64,000 nt of DNA from contig BQKZ01000425.1 of assembly GCA_036244855.1 (NCBI GenBank), positions 18,646 through 82,645 on the forward strand. The letters are read 5' to 3'. A program made the position numbers and the translations under genes. The stretch is from Temnopleurus reevesii (taxonomy: Eukaryota; Echinodermata; Echinoidea; Temnopleuroida; Temnopleuridae). The notes below the pieces were generated by a model. The model saw only the letters and a program-made list of their open reading frames with translations. It made no database searches and was not told the origin of the DNA. Shown one piece after another: positions 44,857 to 57,640 of the stretch (its first letter is position 1; every line of letters starts with the position of its first letter).

Positions 44857-45420
44857 CTTGCCCAACATAGCAACTACCATGATGTGTGACGCACATTTTT
44901 TATCACGTGAACAGATATCTTCCGACCAGATATCTTCCGACTCTGGCCAACTATGCAGTTTGAATACTGCATGAGAAAAGATAAGTAATGTGTATCTGTG
45001 GGAAGAACTATGCAGATTTCCTCTATTGAATTACCATTTTAGCTTGCCCAACCTAGCAACGAAGTGTGATGCACATTTCCTCTGTTAAAATACCATTATG
45101 CACAGCATTTAAGACTGATGCATAAAATTTTACATTGCAAAAAGTGGTTTATACGTAACTAATGGATGTTTTGAATTTCTTCTCCATTCCCAAAATTCAA
45201 ATAAAAACGCCATACTTCCTTCGATCATATCAAGTTTCAAATGGAGTCACTGGCATTGCATCCATCTGGGGAACACTTACCACAGATACACATGACTTAT
45301 CTTTCTAGTGCATTATTCAAACTCTGCATAGATGGCCGGAGTGGTGAGAAATCGATCCCATCTCCCTGTATGATTCACAGCTTGCTACAGCTGCTTATAC
45401 TCTTTTGAACTACACCATTC
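44857..45420. repeat. Composite of direct and inverted repeats, with a tRNA-like end
   Basis: GCTTGCCCAAC.TAGCAAC plus GTGTGA.GCACATTT occurs directly at 44857 and 45043. CTCTGGCCAACTATGCAG...GATAAGTAATGTGTATCTGTGG (44940-45003) recurs inverted at about 45278-45350. The sequence right of 45345 has a weak tRNA-like look on the minus strand (TGGTGTAGTT...GGGATCGATTTC). Confidence 0.65.
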
Positions 45421-46119
45421 TTCTGGACATTTAAAATAGTTTTCTCTTTCTCCATCTCTGTCTTTATACCAAGTTACTGACATTCAATTGTTCACATTTC
45501 CATTTCATTGTGGACAATGAAAATTCTTTTGGTATTTCGTTTCCAACAAGACTTCACCAAATCACACATCATATTCATTTAATTTTATGTTAAGACAGGG
45601 GAAAGAGCATAAAAGGGCTTATTTGAGAAATTAATTTCCCAAATTATCGTACAAATTTACTTAGGAACAACAAAAGCTATGAGTTTTGGTCATAACATTC
45701 TATTAGTTAGGACTTAACTTCTAATTTATTTAAGCACTTAAAGTGACATTAGATATTCATGCACTAGTTTAATGAAATAGTGTATCCCCAGCAAGTGCTA
45801 TACTGGTAGACGTTTAAAGAGCCATATAGAGTAATAGTAGGATCCATTAAAAAGTAAGGTGGTCATAATGTTTGTGATGGGCTTACTGTACAACGAAATA
45901 TAGTACAAGTAATGAATACAAATTATCTAATTTAAATAAAACTATCAGAGACTTAGAAAAAAAATTTGAAGCAAATCTTCAAATGATGCTAAGCTCAAGG
46001 CTTTATTAACTATTCACCTCTAATTATCCCCTCCCCAAATAAGGCACTAATAATGTTGGAGGTTATTTACAAACCCACTACAAAAAATACCCAAACCCAA
46101 TCATTCATCCGATAGTCTT

Positions 46120-46600
46120 GTTGTTCTTCATTGACAGACAAAAAATGCAAAGCGGAAACATTTTCAGTTGAGGCGGCAGTCCCACCATTTTTAAAAAGCA
46201 AGAAATACAAATATTATTCGCTCATGATACGTGAGCCATCGAACAGCTCGTGGAAGTGCCTAAGGGAGGAATTGTAAATGGAGAATGAGCGGATATATTA
46301 GGGGTCGTTCCCATTTGAAACTTATTTAGTATTGGTGTAAATGCTCATGAGGGTTAAATTGTTGTTCTTCAATGACAAACAAAGTTGCAAAGCGGAAACA
46401 TTCTCAACTGAGGAGGCAGTCCCACCATTTTTAAAAAACAAGAAATACAAATATTATTCGCTCAAGATACATGAGCCATCGAACAGCTAGTGGAAGTGCC
46501 TAGGGGAGGAATTATGAAAGGGGATTGCGTGGATATATGAGGGGTTGTTCACATTTGAAACTTAATTAGTACTGGTGTGAATGCTCATGAGGGTTAAATT
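46120..46600. repeat. Tandem duplication, 241 and 240 bp
   Basis: Copies 46120-46360 and 46361-46600 both start GTTGTTCTTCA and end GCTCATGAGGGTTAAATT. They differ by scattered substitutions only, so the event is fairly recent. Confidence 0.95.
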
Positions 46601-48179
46601 CCCCATGATGCTTGTGCACAATTTGTAATTCAAGCTCAGAAAATTAGACCTTAAAGTTTACTATACTTTGTATACACCACAGAAGAATTCATTTGTTACA
46701 TTTTAGAATTCATCATATAACTTTTCAATACCTATATACATGTACATTCCTTGAACTGCCTCACAAGCTGAACACTGAACATGGTAATTTAAAAATGAAA
46801 ATGTGAATAGGGTTGAATCATCATATGATTGTTTTAATCGAAATGAACCATTGCCATACTAGATTGTATAAAAATGTTTTCATTTAAAAGGCTATTTTTA
46901 ACCCATCTGCCCCCCCCCCAAGAAAAAAAAAACATGTTTGAACTGCCTCTGTACAACATAGGAATTACACTCCTTTTTTATTAGTATAATGCCTATTATC
47001 TATCATCAATTATCTTTTCTTATCTACATGATCAATGTTTGATTTAAAGATAACATGCATAAATTTCCACACGTGTGAATAACCCTGATAATTGAGTGTG
47101 GATGTATGCATAAGTGGAGTAAGATGATCCCAGTTAGAGATATCCTATAGAATTGACTGACTTATCTCCCATGCATATTCGAGACCAATTATAGCAAGAC
47201 TAGATCCAGAATCGTTTTCACCAACACGACTCTCTGAGTCAATGAAAATTACTGAACACTTGCTCTCACTGTGTAACTCAATCTCTTGAGATCCCCTGTG
47301 CTGAAAATGAATGATAATTTTGCATAATTCTTGTATTTATCTTAATTTTTTTCCAAACTCTTTTATAATGATTGAAAGATGAGTTATTGAGATTTATAAA
47401 TTCTATTGTTTTACAAGGATTGAATAGAAGTCTGCACAGAAATATTGAAATTTGACCCATATTATTATCTTTTTGTCCCCCTTTTCTTTCTGAAGTAATG
47501 TATTTACAGAATCGATTGTGAAAATAGAAAAGGGAATAATTTTTATTTCTAATGACTTTTATTTCCCAAGAAAACTAAATAAAAAAAACTATATGTGAAG
47601 AAAAAATTAGGGAGGGGGTTAGAACCAGGTAATATGTTGATTTACACTAATTTAACATCTATTAATTTTCAATCTGTCCTGCATGGATTTCCCTTTTGTC
47701 TTCAATATTAGATTACTTTATCTATTTATCCTTCAATGTCTATTTTTAACATTGAGTCTAAAAAGAAAAACACGAATAGAATTAATTACAAAAATCAATA
47801 CCATTCCAAAAAGTCTTTTGTCACTAATGAAGGAGGAAAACATATATGGTAATTAAAATGAATTTTTAAGAAATGCAGGCCTTGAATCATTTAAACAACA
47901 AGACAGCATGGAAAATAAGTCTGAAATGAATTGAAAACAAAATTACAAAAAAAAAATTAATTAAGTTTATCTTTTTGAATAAATTTACAATATTTGAGTG
48001 AGTATTATTGAATCCCCCATACAAGTTGTGGCAGCATGAAATTTAATAAATAATGAAAAAATATTAGTGATTGCAATATGCCACACTTGAAATTTCAAAC
48101 AGGCTTCATTTCAGCACTTCAGTAAAGTTGAGCCAATGCACTTCTTATCTGGGTCTAAGATTGAGTCATTTCACCGACA

Positions 48180-48480
48180 CATTTAAAAACGAAAGACGAG
48201 AAAGACCGGGCCGGAGTGTCGGTTGGTTCCTGGGGCGCCCTCGTCACGGCAAAACGGCCTAGATATCAGGGTTAATGGGTTGTATGGAGGGTAACTCTAG
48301 ACCCTTTGTATAAAGTGAATGGGACAGAGATGGGATAGGAGTGGGTTTCGAGTGACGCATGCATCCGCTTTTGAGACAATGGAGTTGCGATGTCAGGCTT
48401 GGAGCGTGACGTTGGGGCTACGGAGTTGGGTGTGGATGAGCTGTTAGGTGAGGGAAGCATTAGCATCATGTATGGGCTGT
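48180..48480. promoter_or_regulatory. GC-rich island, candidate regulatory DNA
   Basis: GACCGGGCCGGAGTGTCGG and GGGGCGCCCTCGTCACGG, then TGACGCATGC and GTGACGTT (CRE-like). It stands out from the AT-rich surroundings. Short ORFs on both strands show nothing recognisable. Function is unknown. Confidence 0.3.
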
Positions 48481-48484
48481 GAAG

Positions 48485-48621
48485 ACAGAGATGCCAACCG
48501 TTCCGGAATAGTAATTCATGAGGCTTATATCAATATGAATTCAGGGCCTTCGTCACAAGTGATAGGCTGAGAGAATGGTTATAATTGTTGTCATATTTTC
48601 TCCAACAGTTGGCATCTCTGT
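48485..48621. mobile_element. MITE with 18-bp terminal inverted repeats
   Basis: The ends ACAGAGATGCCAACCGTT and AACAGTTGGCATCTCTGT are inverted with one mismatch; GAAG occurs at both borders. A truncated relative is at 43727-43850. Confidence 0.9.
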
Positions 48622-48821
48622 GAAGAAATGGTGTTGGAGAATTATTATATTTACTTCATTGAAGAAAAAAATAACCACTGAACTCCATCTTAACTGGAAC
48701 AAAACTAAGCAGAAAAGTAATGCAACAATTACTAAAAAACAAAACAAATATATGAACAGTCTTGTTTCTTTACATAAGAAATAGGAAATCACACTACCAG
48801 TATTGATTGCTGCAGAAACAA

Positions 48822-49080
48822 AGAGGAAAGATCTGCCTCTCGACTTTAAATCAGAGGATTGTAGGTTCAAATCACATCCATGACATAAGTTTCCTTCAGC
48901 CAGAAATTCATCCACCCAGGTGAGATGAATGGGTATCTGGCAGGAATATTTTTCCTTGAAACACAATGTGCTGCTTACAGCTGCACTACTAGAGCAAGGG
49001 TAATTATGCTACATTGTAGAATGCTTACGGACTTCTGATAAAGTGAGTGTTAGATGCCATCTAAGAACGCCTTATTATCA
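48822..49080 (+). mobile_element. SINE-like repeat (relative of 50083-50330)
   Basis: Has a B-box-like GTAGGTTCAAATCACATCC, then AGGTGAGATGAATGGGTATCTGGCAGGAATAT, shared with the element at 50083. The 3' part (TGCTTACGGACTTCTGATAAAG) also matches. The 5' tRNA-like part is worn. Confidence 0.7.
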
Positions 49081-49902
49081 TTATCCATTTACTGAATATC
49101 ATATTCGACCATCTCTTCACAAAAAATACTGCAAAAAAAAATATATACATATATATCTGGAGAAGTCTTCAATTTCTAATGCAGCAATAAATAAATAATA
49201 AAAAAAGAGATTCCAGTTCTCAGCAAGAATCACCAAAAATCACCAAAGTTACAGTGGTATTTTGGTTCTTTCCATTTATTTGCATCTCAACTGGGTCAAA
49301 TCAATAATCCATACAAACGTAAACTGCATCCGAGATCCGAGATGACATCCCAGAATCTCTGGGAATACATCCCTCGGACAATGGCCTCAATATCAGCCAG
49401 TTTTTACTACCATTTTTCTGCTGTAATCCAAGATGAACGCAGAAAAGCAAACACATATTCAGGTCAGTATCTAGGCTATGTATTGTAAGATATCTCCTCG
49501 GATTGGGAAAAATAGCAGAATTGGAATCTTTCGGAGATGAATTTTTTTTTGTATGGTGCCATTTTTCTCATATTCTGGATGAATTGGCCAATGCTGTCTC
49601 CAATGACAGAGTGCTATTTTTATCACCTTTTTTCTTCACCCAAGGGTTTGGTTCCTCAATTGGCCAGATTAAATATGAAGTCATGCCCTAGTGAAGCATG
49701 AATAGGTATTTGAGAATTGGGAAAAGGTGAACAAATATGTCAAGCATGTCTCAATAAAAGGAGCTTCATGAGTGACTTTGAATATGTTCATATCTTCCCC
49801 AGAAAGCTCCAGAGTACAGTCTTTTCTAGCTGCATCACTGCACTCTAAAAACTGTAGAGTGTATGAATAAACCACATGTGTGTTTGTGTTAAAAATGAAT
49901 AT

Positions 49903-50077
49903 AGTCAAACCTCGTTATAACGAGGTCCTTGGGACCAGAAAAATTATCTATTTATATCGAAACCTTGTTAAATCCGGGCTAAACTACAATAAAATACAAA
50001 GAGATGGGACCAGGAAAACTACCTTGTTGTAATGAGATTTCGTTATATCGGTGCTCTTTATAACAAGGTTGGACTGT
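49903..50077. mobile_element. Tigger/pogo-like MITE (copy 2)
   Basis: AGTCAAACCTCGTTATAACG at the left and TTATAACAAGGTTGGACTGT at the right are inverted. Internal GGGACCAG and GATGGGACCAGGAAAACTAC match copy 1 in inverted order. Confidence 0.88.
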
Positions 50078-50082
50078 ATAAG

Positions 50083-50330
50083 CGTTGTGGTGTAGTGGTT
50101 CTGACTCGCGCCTATCATGCATAGGTCCGCAGCTCAAATCCCACCAAAGGCGTGAATTTCTTTCAGCATTGTGCTGCACTCAACCAAGGTGAGGTGAATG
50201 GATGGATACCTGGTAGGAATATATTCCTTGAACTGACTCACAAGCTATTACTAAAGTCAGGTAATAATACTGCATTAACAGAAGAGTGCTTGGAGACTTC
50301 TAACAGAGGTAATTAGTGCTATATAAGAAC
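50083..50330 (+). mobile_element. tRNA-derived SINE
   Basis: Head GTTGTGGTGTAGTGGTTCTGAC (A box) and AGCTCAAATCCCACC (B box), then a body with AAGGTGAGGTGAATGGATGG, GAATATATTCCTTGAACTG and GTGCTTGGAGACTTCTAACA. It is inserted directly beside a MITE. The same body occurs at 48822-49080. Confidence 0.8.
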
Positions 50331-52478
50331 TGCATATCATTATTATAAATAACATAAATGCTCACTTAGCACTTTGAATGTAGTCCCTGTATCGGTGCCT
50401 TTCATTCTAAGTTATGGGTGCTTTGGGTTTTTAGAGTGTAATACTTAAAAATTGCTCTCACCAGTTGTGAAAATGGAGGACCAGATTTGAGCACGTGGCT
50501 CTTAATTTCATGCAAATGATAATAAAGTTTTCATCAAAATGGCATTCCAATAAAACTCATAATCAAAGGTTATAGTACAGAAATGTACTTACAGGAATGT
50601 TTGTTTCAGATTGGATGTGAAAAAGTAAAAGTTTAATTCACTGCTTGCAAACATGAAATAATTGTGCTATTCCAATACAAACAAGAGAAAGATTGTGCTT
50701 GCTAGCTAAATTGCAATACAATATATTTTCCTTTACAACAAGGTCTCTATCCAAATGCTTTAAACCAACTTACTATATATGCCACACACCTTTACAATCG
50801 CATTCATTTAAACTGCAAGACAACAATGAGTCATTATCAACAGCCCAATAGGGACAAAGGGGAATGTTTGATAAATCAGCTCACACCAAATATCCAGACT
50901 ATGCATTTGTTTACAGTCCCATTCTATTGCTTTGGTGTTAGGTGGAGCACCTATTAAGGGTAACCCTAAGAGTGACAATAATGGTTTTGTGGCCAATACA
51001 GGAAAGATCTTAATAGGTTGAATAGCGAGGTTTATTGCTTTTGTATGGCAACCTACAAGTGACAAATTCGAGACAAAGGGTCATTTGATTTGTTTTCAAT
51101 GAGCCTTGTAAAATGCATGGTCACACTTGTGTAATTTGAAATGTAATAGAGCAAGACTCTGGACTGCTTTGTTTTGCTTTGTTCATGACAATTCTCTTGA
51201 TTTCACTCATAAATTTCCCGATCAAGACAATGTGTAAAGTGTCAGAAAATAAGTGAGTCTGAACAGAGTTACATTGCTAAGACAATATTAAATCCATAAA
51301 TTTTCAAGAGTGGCATATTAAAAAAACAAAGCAATAGATGGAAACTTTTTTTTCTTCACTATTCTAAATTTGCAAGGAATAATTTTACTTTTAACATTTG
51401 ATTAGCAGTTTTAAACATTGAGGAAACATTTTCAAAACCTCACTATACAGTTTTATATGAAAAAGTTGCTACACAAAACATCTTCTGTATAGCAATCATG
51501 CTAAAATGCATAGCAAATAGCGATGCAATACAAGGAAAATAATTCCACGATTTGGATCGAGCATATCAAGCATATACTCTTTACAATATACAAGAATCTC
51601 TGATCATATGAAAGAAAATACTGTGAATTTGCTGTCACAGCATAATCAATGACTAAATGTTGGCAAAGTGGTATATGATGAAACTCTGAATTGCAACACT
51701 ACCCCACCCACATTGACAATATTTTTCACTTTCTTAGATCAAGGATGAATGAGACGCACTATGTTTCTGGTGTAAGATTAAATGCCTCTCCCTCGAGTCA
51801 CCATGGCTTCTAATATAAAGCAACTTGATTCCGAATCATTGCCGCATATTGACAGTAAATATCAATTACAGTGCAACGATCTTGATTAATTGCTTGGTGC
51901 CAGATACATCTCCAGTGGCCAAAAATCAAGAAATCGGTCTCAGAAGAGACAGTGGTTGGTTTGGTACAAACACAGAGAAAAAATAGTTGAAGCATCTCTT
52001 TGAATCAATGTAAAGTGGTAACAATGTAACTTCCTTCTACTTCAAGTAGAAAAGATTCAACTCTTTCTGGCTTTTCAATACAATGATAAGTTTGATTGTG
52101 ATATAAAATGGATGTTGTTTTAAGATAGAGAAGAAAGCTATTCAGACAAAATTAGTTCATACATACAAAACTGAAAAAAAAATTGTTTTGTCAAAAGATA
52201 AACAATTTTTAAGTTGATAAACAGAGATATGGCCCTTCAAGAAAGCTCTATATTTGTTTGGCTTCCTACTTTTCAGCTTTTATCATTGATTCTGATAAGT
52301 AAAAAATAAATCTATCAATGAAATCAAATCAACCAATAACAATATGATGTGTAATTTTGCCTCGTTCATCATGAAATGATGAAATAATTCCACCACAGCA
52401 AAATGAGCATCAATTCATCATTGTTTACTGCACTCCTGTAACTAAACAATGGACTAAGTCTCCATCTAAAGTGAAATA

Positions 52479-52638
52479 CAGTCAAACCTGTCTATAAAGA
52501 TATCCTCAGGAGACACAAAAAGGGGTCTTTAACAGCATGTGGTCTCTATAGACACGTTCACTTACACCTAAATTGCATTCAAGGGAAGCATAAAAGGTGG
52601 GCCTTTATAGAGGTGGTCGCTAAAGCAGGTATGCCTGT
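52479..52638. mobile_element. CAGTCAAACCTGTCTATAAAG-type MITE
   Basis: The left end CAGTCAAACCTGTCTATAAA and right-side TTTATAGAGGTGGTCGCTAA resemble the inverted ends of another Tigger-like family; GGTCTCTATAGACACG lies in the middle. The right border is imprecise. Confidence 0.65.
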
Positions 52639-52993
52639 CAAAGATTTTTGGTCAGATATATAAGGATGAAAGAGAAAGAAGGAAAGAAATCCCCACAGCA
52701 TTCTACACATCAACATCTACATCACTTTATAGCCACTGTCATCTTCCCCATATCTGCTCTTTCCCCGTTTCTGGAAGATGATACCACTTCAACGAGAAGG
52801 AGATGGAGAACAACTCTGAAACACTATCCATTCTCTTTCACTGATACAAAGAAGAGAGAATGACATGAGAGTGGTATCTAACAAGAATGCTCCTCTGGTA
52901 GCTCAAAGCCCTGTCAGACCAACAGATCAAAACTTCCTGTATACTTACAAAGAAAATGTGTGATTCTCTTTTATCAAATTTCAATTGCTGGTA

Positions 52994-53169
52994 CAGTAAA
53001 ACCTCTTTAAAACAAGGTCCTTAGGACTATGAAAATTACCTTGTTATATCAGGTTCCTCACTATATCAGGATAAAAAAAACAACAAAATAAAGAGCTGGG
53101 ACCAATAAAATCACCTTGCTATAACAGGTTTCCCGCTATATCCGACCTCTTTATAACCAGGTTCCACTG
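52994..53169. mobile_element. Tigger/pogo-like MITE (copy 3)
   Basis: CAGTAAAACCTCTTTAAAAC at the left and TTTATAACCAGGTTCCACTG at the right are inverted; internal TTATATCAGG and GCTATATCCG motifs. More diverged than the other copies. Confidence 0.85.
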
Positions 53170-55851
53170 TAATAAACCGTTATTGTTATAACATTACTAA
53201 ACAACAATTTCCACAGCGCTCCTTTGAAAAATATATACTGTATGTATATAAAGATTGAAAATATCAATAAAGTGCATCTGTTTCGTTTCTACAGCCCAAA
53301 CGGATCTCAACAAAGAAATGAAGAGAGGGGGAAAAAATCTCAAAAGCGTCATCTAGAAGTGGATGAAAAATGATTTTCAGGGTTCCAAAAGAGTGATTTT
53401 AAAACATGATCCACAAATATCATGCACAAATTGACATTCAAGATCGATCAAAAGCCACAAAACACTGGCGTAGGATTTCAACGATGAAGGAACAAGTCTT
53501 GGGTTTTAGTTAGTCAACAGAAAATGGAAGACAGCATGTTTTTCCAATGCTAATGGAAATGACAATGAGTATGAATGGTAAACACGTGTCAAGAATAGGA
53601 TCCAGACATAGACAATTTATCAACCCACAAAACATCTTGGTATAGAATATGTAAGTAAGCAAAGAGATGGATAGTACAATTTGAAACCAAATCCTTTCCC
53701 TTTTCAAATTACAATGAAGTGATAACACCAAGATGACAAGAAATGCTTTGACATATATCTCAAAACCAATTTCAAGAACTCCATCTTAGTAGCTTTAAAC
53801 AATGTCTCAGAACTAGAGAGATATAAACAAAATACCAGAAAACATGAAACAATATTTGAAACCTATTGCTATATCCTATTGTCTTGCCTGACAATACAAC
53901 TTTTTCAGCAAAGAGTAAAATGTAAAGGCATAAAACATTTTCTATGATAAACTTGGAAAAAAAAACTATCATAGGCTTGTATTGTCTGTTCAAACAACAA
54001 AATCCTGATATGCTACTTTTATCCTTTTCATACAATTCCCAATAAATTCATATCAACGATTGACAATTTATATTTTTCTTTCAAATAAATTTAACAATCT
54101 ATTTGACATTGGATTGATACAGAAGACAATTATATAAAAAAAAAGTGGAGGGAAAGGGCAAACATCTGTTAAAGAGGTTGGAAATCTGCTGCTTGATAAT
54201 AAATAATTTAAACAGAAAACATGGATGCTCATGTGATAAAAAAAAATGCAATATTGCATAAAGAGGATTTTAGTGTCGCAAACAAGATGCCTGCAATTTT
54301 TTTCACGACATCTTTAAAAACATTTTCACACAAATTTCTAGAACAAAAGTAATCACAGACTAAATAGATAATGAAGATTCTTTCACACGCATTAGCAGAT
54401 CAGAAATAAGTTTGCATAAAGGATACGATCGTGAATCAAACATTCGCAAGGTGTCTGATAAATGACGATTTCCTGGGCCAGTCCCATTTAATAGGATTGC
54501 TGTCGGTAATAAGATTTTCTCCTAATGTCTGAAGAAGAACAGGTCCTAGGGTAACGATTTCTTTCATTTCTTTTATTCCAATTATATTCCATCTGCGTTC
54601 CCTAATTCCATTGGCAGTTGGATAATCGGTGAGGAATCAGGAGAGAATTAGTGTCACGCATCAGCTAAGTGGTCTCCTTGTTCGCTTTGTGAATGAAACA
54701 GATTGTACCATTGATAAGTACATCTGTATTTGATGAAAAGGTGTTTGATGTTTCCAGTGTTGACAAAGACGAATTGCATGCTTTTCCAAAGTGGGGTTCC
54801 AGTAATTCACTATTGAACGAAAACTGTTCATAAGTCTGGAGAATATTAGTGTCATACTAGAGCAGTTCACACATTCGTTCAAAATATTTGGATGCTTGTG
54901 CGGTAATAGTCCTGATACCGAATCTGTATGTAAAAAGTCCAACTCTATGCGTTATCTGTACATTTCATTCTAGGTTCAAGAAAATCATCTTCTGAATGAA
55001 TAATATGTGCTGGAATACCACACTAACATTACATCCATTTTCCAAGCATTTCCTTTGAATAGAAACAAAATAATTTATCAGACATTGTGGTGCACTTCAA
55101 GAAGTTCACATCGCTCAAGCGGAAAAAGGTACAGTAGAACATCATTATTGCCATGTTAATGATGATGCTTCAAGGCCACTTTGGTCCATTTCCAAAACCG
55201 TGAATCTCCCTCTTCCTGATGATCACATTCAATTATTTCATCATTTTATGAAAACATGATCAACGGAAATCAAACATTTTTAAGGTTGCCCATGAAGATA
55301 ATCCAAATACTCCAGCACTGCACGATAAAGAGTATTCACAAATTGTGTTTTACACTTCATAACCACAGTGATTAGAGTTGGTGCAACTCATATGCAATTT
55401 TTAAATCCACATTGGGACGTTACAAATTTATGTATTCTCCATTCATCATTTGAAGCATATGTCATAACTCTGTGAAAATGCAGTAATGCAGTCTCCTTAA
55501 AACACACAAATGCTCAAGGTTCTGTGGTAAGCGAATCCAGACATTAAAATCCTTCAGGTTCAAGTGTAAGTCTCCTAAACCCTCATCCTTAAGTATCTCG
55601 GCCATAACATCTTGTCACAGTTCCTTGAAAATGTATAACAACTTTGGACCTCCACAAGCTTCTGGGGACGAGGAACTTGTAACCACCTGTTAAAAACCAC
55701 GCACCATCCGATAACTATTGACAATCCATTGACGGACATACCCCGATCCATTGTCCCTGTGCAGTGAGTCATGCTTCCCACTCTCACGCCAAGGTAGATT
55801 CATTGGGGCCATCTTCAGTTCAAACTCCTCAAAAGAATAGATCCGTTTGGT

Positions 55852-56250
55852 CATTTACAGATCAATATACTGTAAACACAACTTTAAATATATAAATAGA
55901 GATCTTTAAAAAGAACCTTCTGTATCTGTTTTATTCGATAGACCAATAAAAGATTCAAGTCAGAATTGAAGGTGCGCCAACTCCAGAAATGCAAGTAGCC
56001 ATTACCTCCTTAGAAGAAAGTTTACGTAACTTTGTAGGTACTTATTTAGTATTCTATTAGGTAATTATATGATCTGGTAAACAAACAGGGATGAAAAAGT
56101 AGTACTGACAATTGTCATGCAAGGCAAATTTTATCCACAGATCAATATACTATAAACACACGTTTAAATATACACATATCTTTAAGACGAGGCAACTGTA
56201 ACTGTTTTTATTCAATAGGCCATTAAAAGATTCAAGTCAGAATTAGCAGA
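55852..56250. repeat. Diverged tandem duplication, about 120 bp copies
   Basis: ACAGATCAATATACT.TAAACACA ... TAAAAGATTCAAGTCAGAATT occurs at 55857-55970 and 56139-56244. Confidence 0.85.
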
Positions 56251-57289
56251 ACCTTTCTGCTAATATCACTGCAATGTTTAGGTGAAGGGAGAGTTGACAT
56301 AAAACACATTACCAGAGCTAAACTTTCAGTTTTTAATTCATTCCTTTTAGTTTTCGGAACAGATTCCATATAAAAAATTTCAGATTTTATTTCCAATGTT
56401 TATTTACGATTTTAATGAAAATGACTTTTCAGGTTATATTACTCATGTGTTCCTATAATTTCACTGTGATTGGTTTTAATTTGAGTTAATAGCACACAAA
56501 CAAAAGAAGTTAATGTCAGGCCATTTTCAAAGGGTGGGTCGAGCCATTTTAGAGGTTGGAACGGTCTTGGGTATCAAAAAAAAAAAAAAATGGGAGAGTT
56601 GGGTGGGCTTATCCTCAGCTGTGTGTGGATTAATATTATCCTCTCCATTGTCATTGGGAATGCCACACGTGGGATTAATTGATTTGTTACGAGTTCAAGA
56701 ACCCTCACAAAGACATAGAATACTAAAAAGGAGTCTTGAAATTGATCCCTGTCTAGAAAATTGTGTTTTGGTACAAAAGGCCATCTTATATTAAAAAAGC
56801 GAGAGTTCGTTCGAGTTATTGGATAATGAAAGCTAACTGTTCACTGTTGAATTTGATAAAAATGAACACTTTCAATAACATAATAGGCCACTTTCATAAT
56901 GTGTTCAAATCTATTCTCCTTTGCCCTGAGACAAACAATGTATTACGCTGTCAACAATAATGAGAGTCAAATTCCCAGACATAAATATTATTCTATATTT
57001 TCACACACAATGGAAATTCAACTTTAGACATTCATACCAAGAATACATCACTTTTTAAAAAGCCATCCTTGTCCATATTCAAGAACATCAGAATTTTTAC
57101 AACAAAAGGATCACTACTTCAAAGATGCCTGAAAGTTTCTGTAATTATAAATCTTTCTGCTGCAAGGCGAAATTCAGAAATATGAGATGGTTCATGAAAT
57201 CCTGGATTTCTTCACCCCCACGCTGATATTCACTTTTCCTTAGGCAAGGTAATATATCAGGGGAAATTGTGGTTAGGAGGCAGATTCCA

Positions 57290-57640
57290 TACAGAGAAAA
57301 AAAGATGGACTAACAGATTGAAATGTATTACTGAAAAATGGGAGATTTTTCTGATGGAAAGGCACGCAATGTCTTTTATCATGTGCATTAAAACTTTTGT
57401 CTATTTAGACAGATAAAGATGGACTCGCAGATTGAATTGCATTACTGAAAAATGGATGATTTTTCTGATGGAAAGACATGCAATGTCTTTTATCATTTGC
57501 AATAAAACTTTTGTCCATACAGAGAAATATAGATGGACTAACAGATTGAAATGCATTACTGAAAAATGGGAGAGTTTTTCTAAAGGAAAGTTCTGCGAAA
57601 GCATCCAATGTCTTTTATCATGTGCATTAAAACTTCTGGG
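57290..57640. repeat. Three tandem copies of about 115-120 bp
   Basis: Each has AGATGGACT.(A/G)CAGATTGAA, GCATTACTGAAAAATGG, and CAATGTCTTTTATCAT.TGCA followed by TAAAACTT. Overlapping ORFs in both directions are products of the repeat. Confidence 0.92.

Noticed and set aside
55160..55200. PKWP on the minus strand, resembling the end of the missing TTC28 exon
   Set aside because: The frame is followed at once by TGA and there is no donor or upstream TPR similarity, so it is a chance match.
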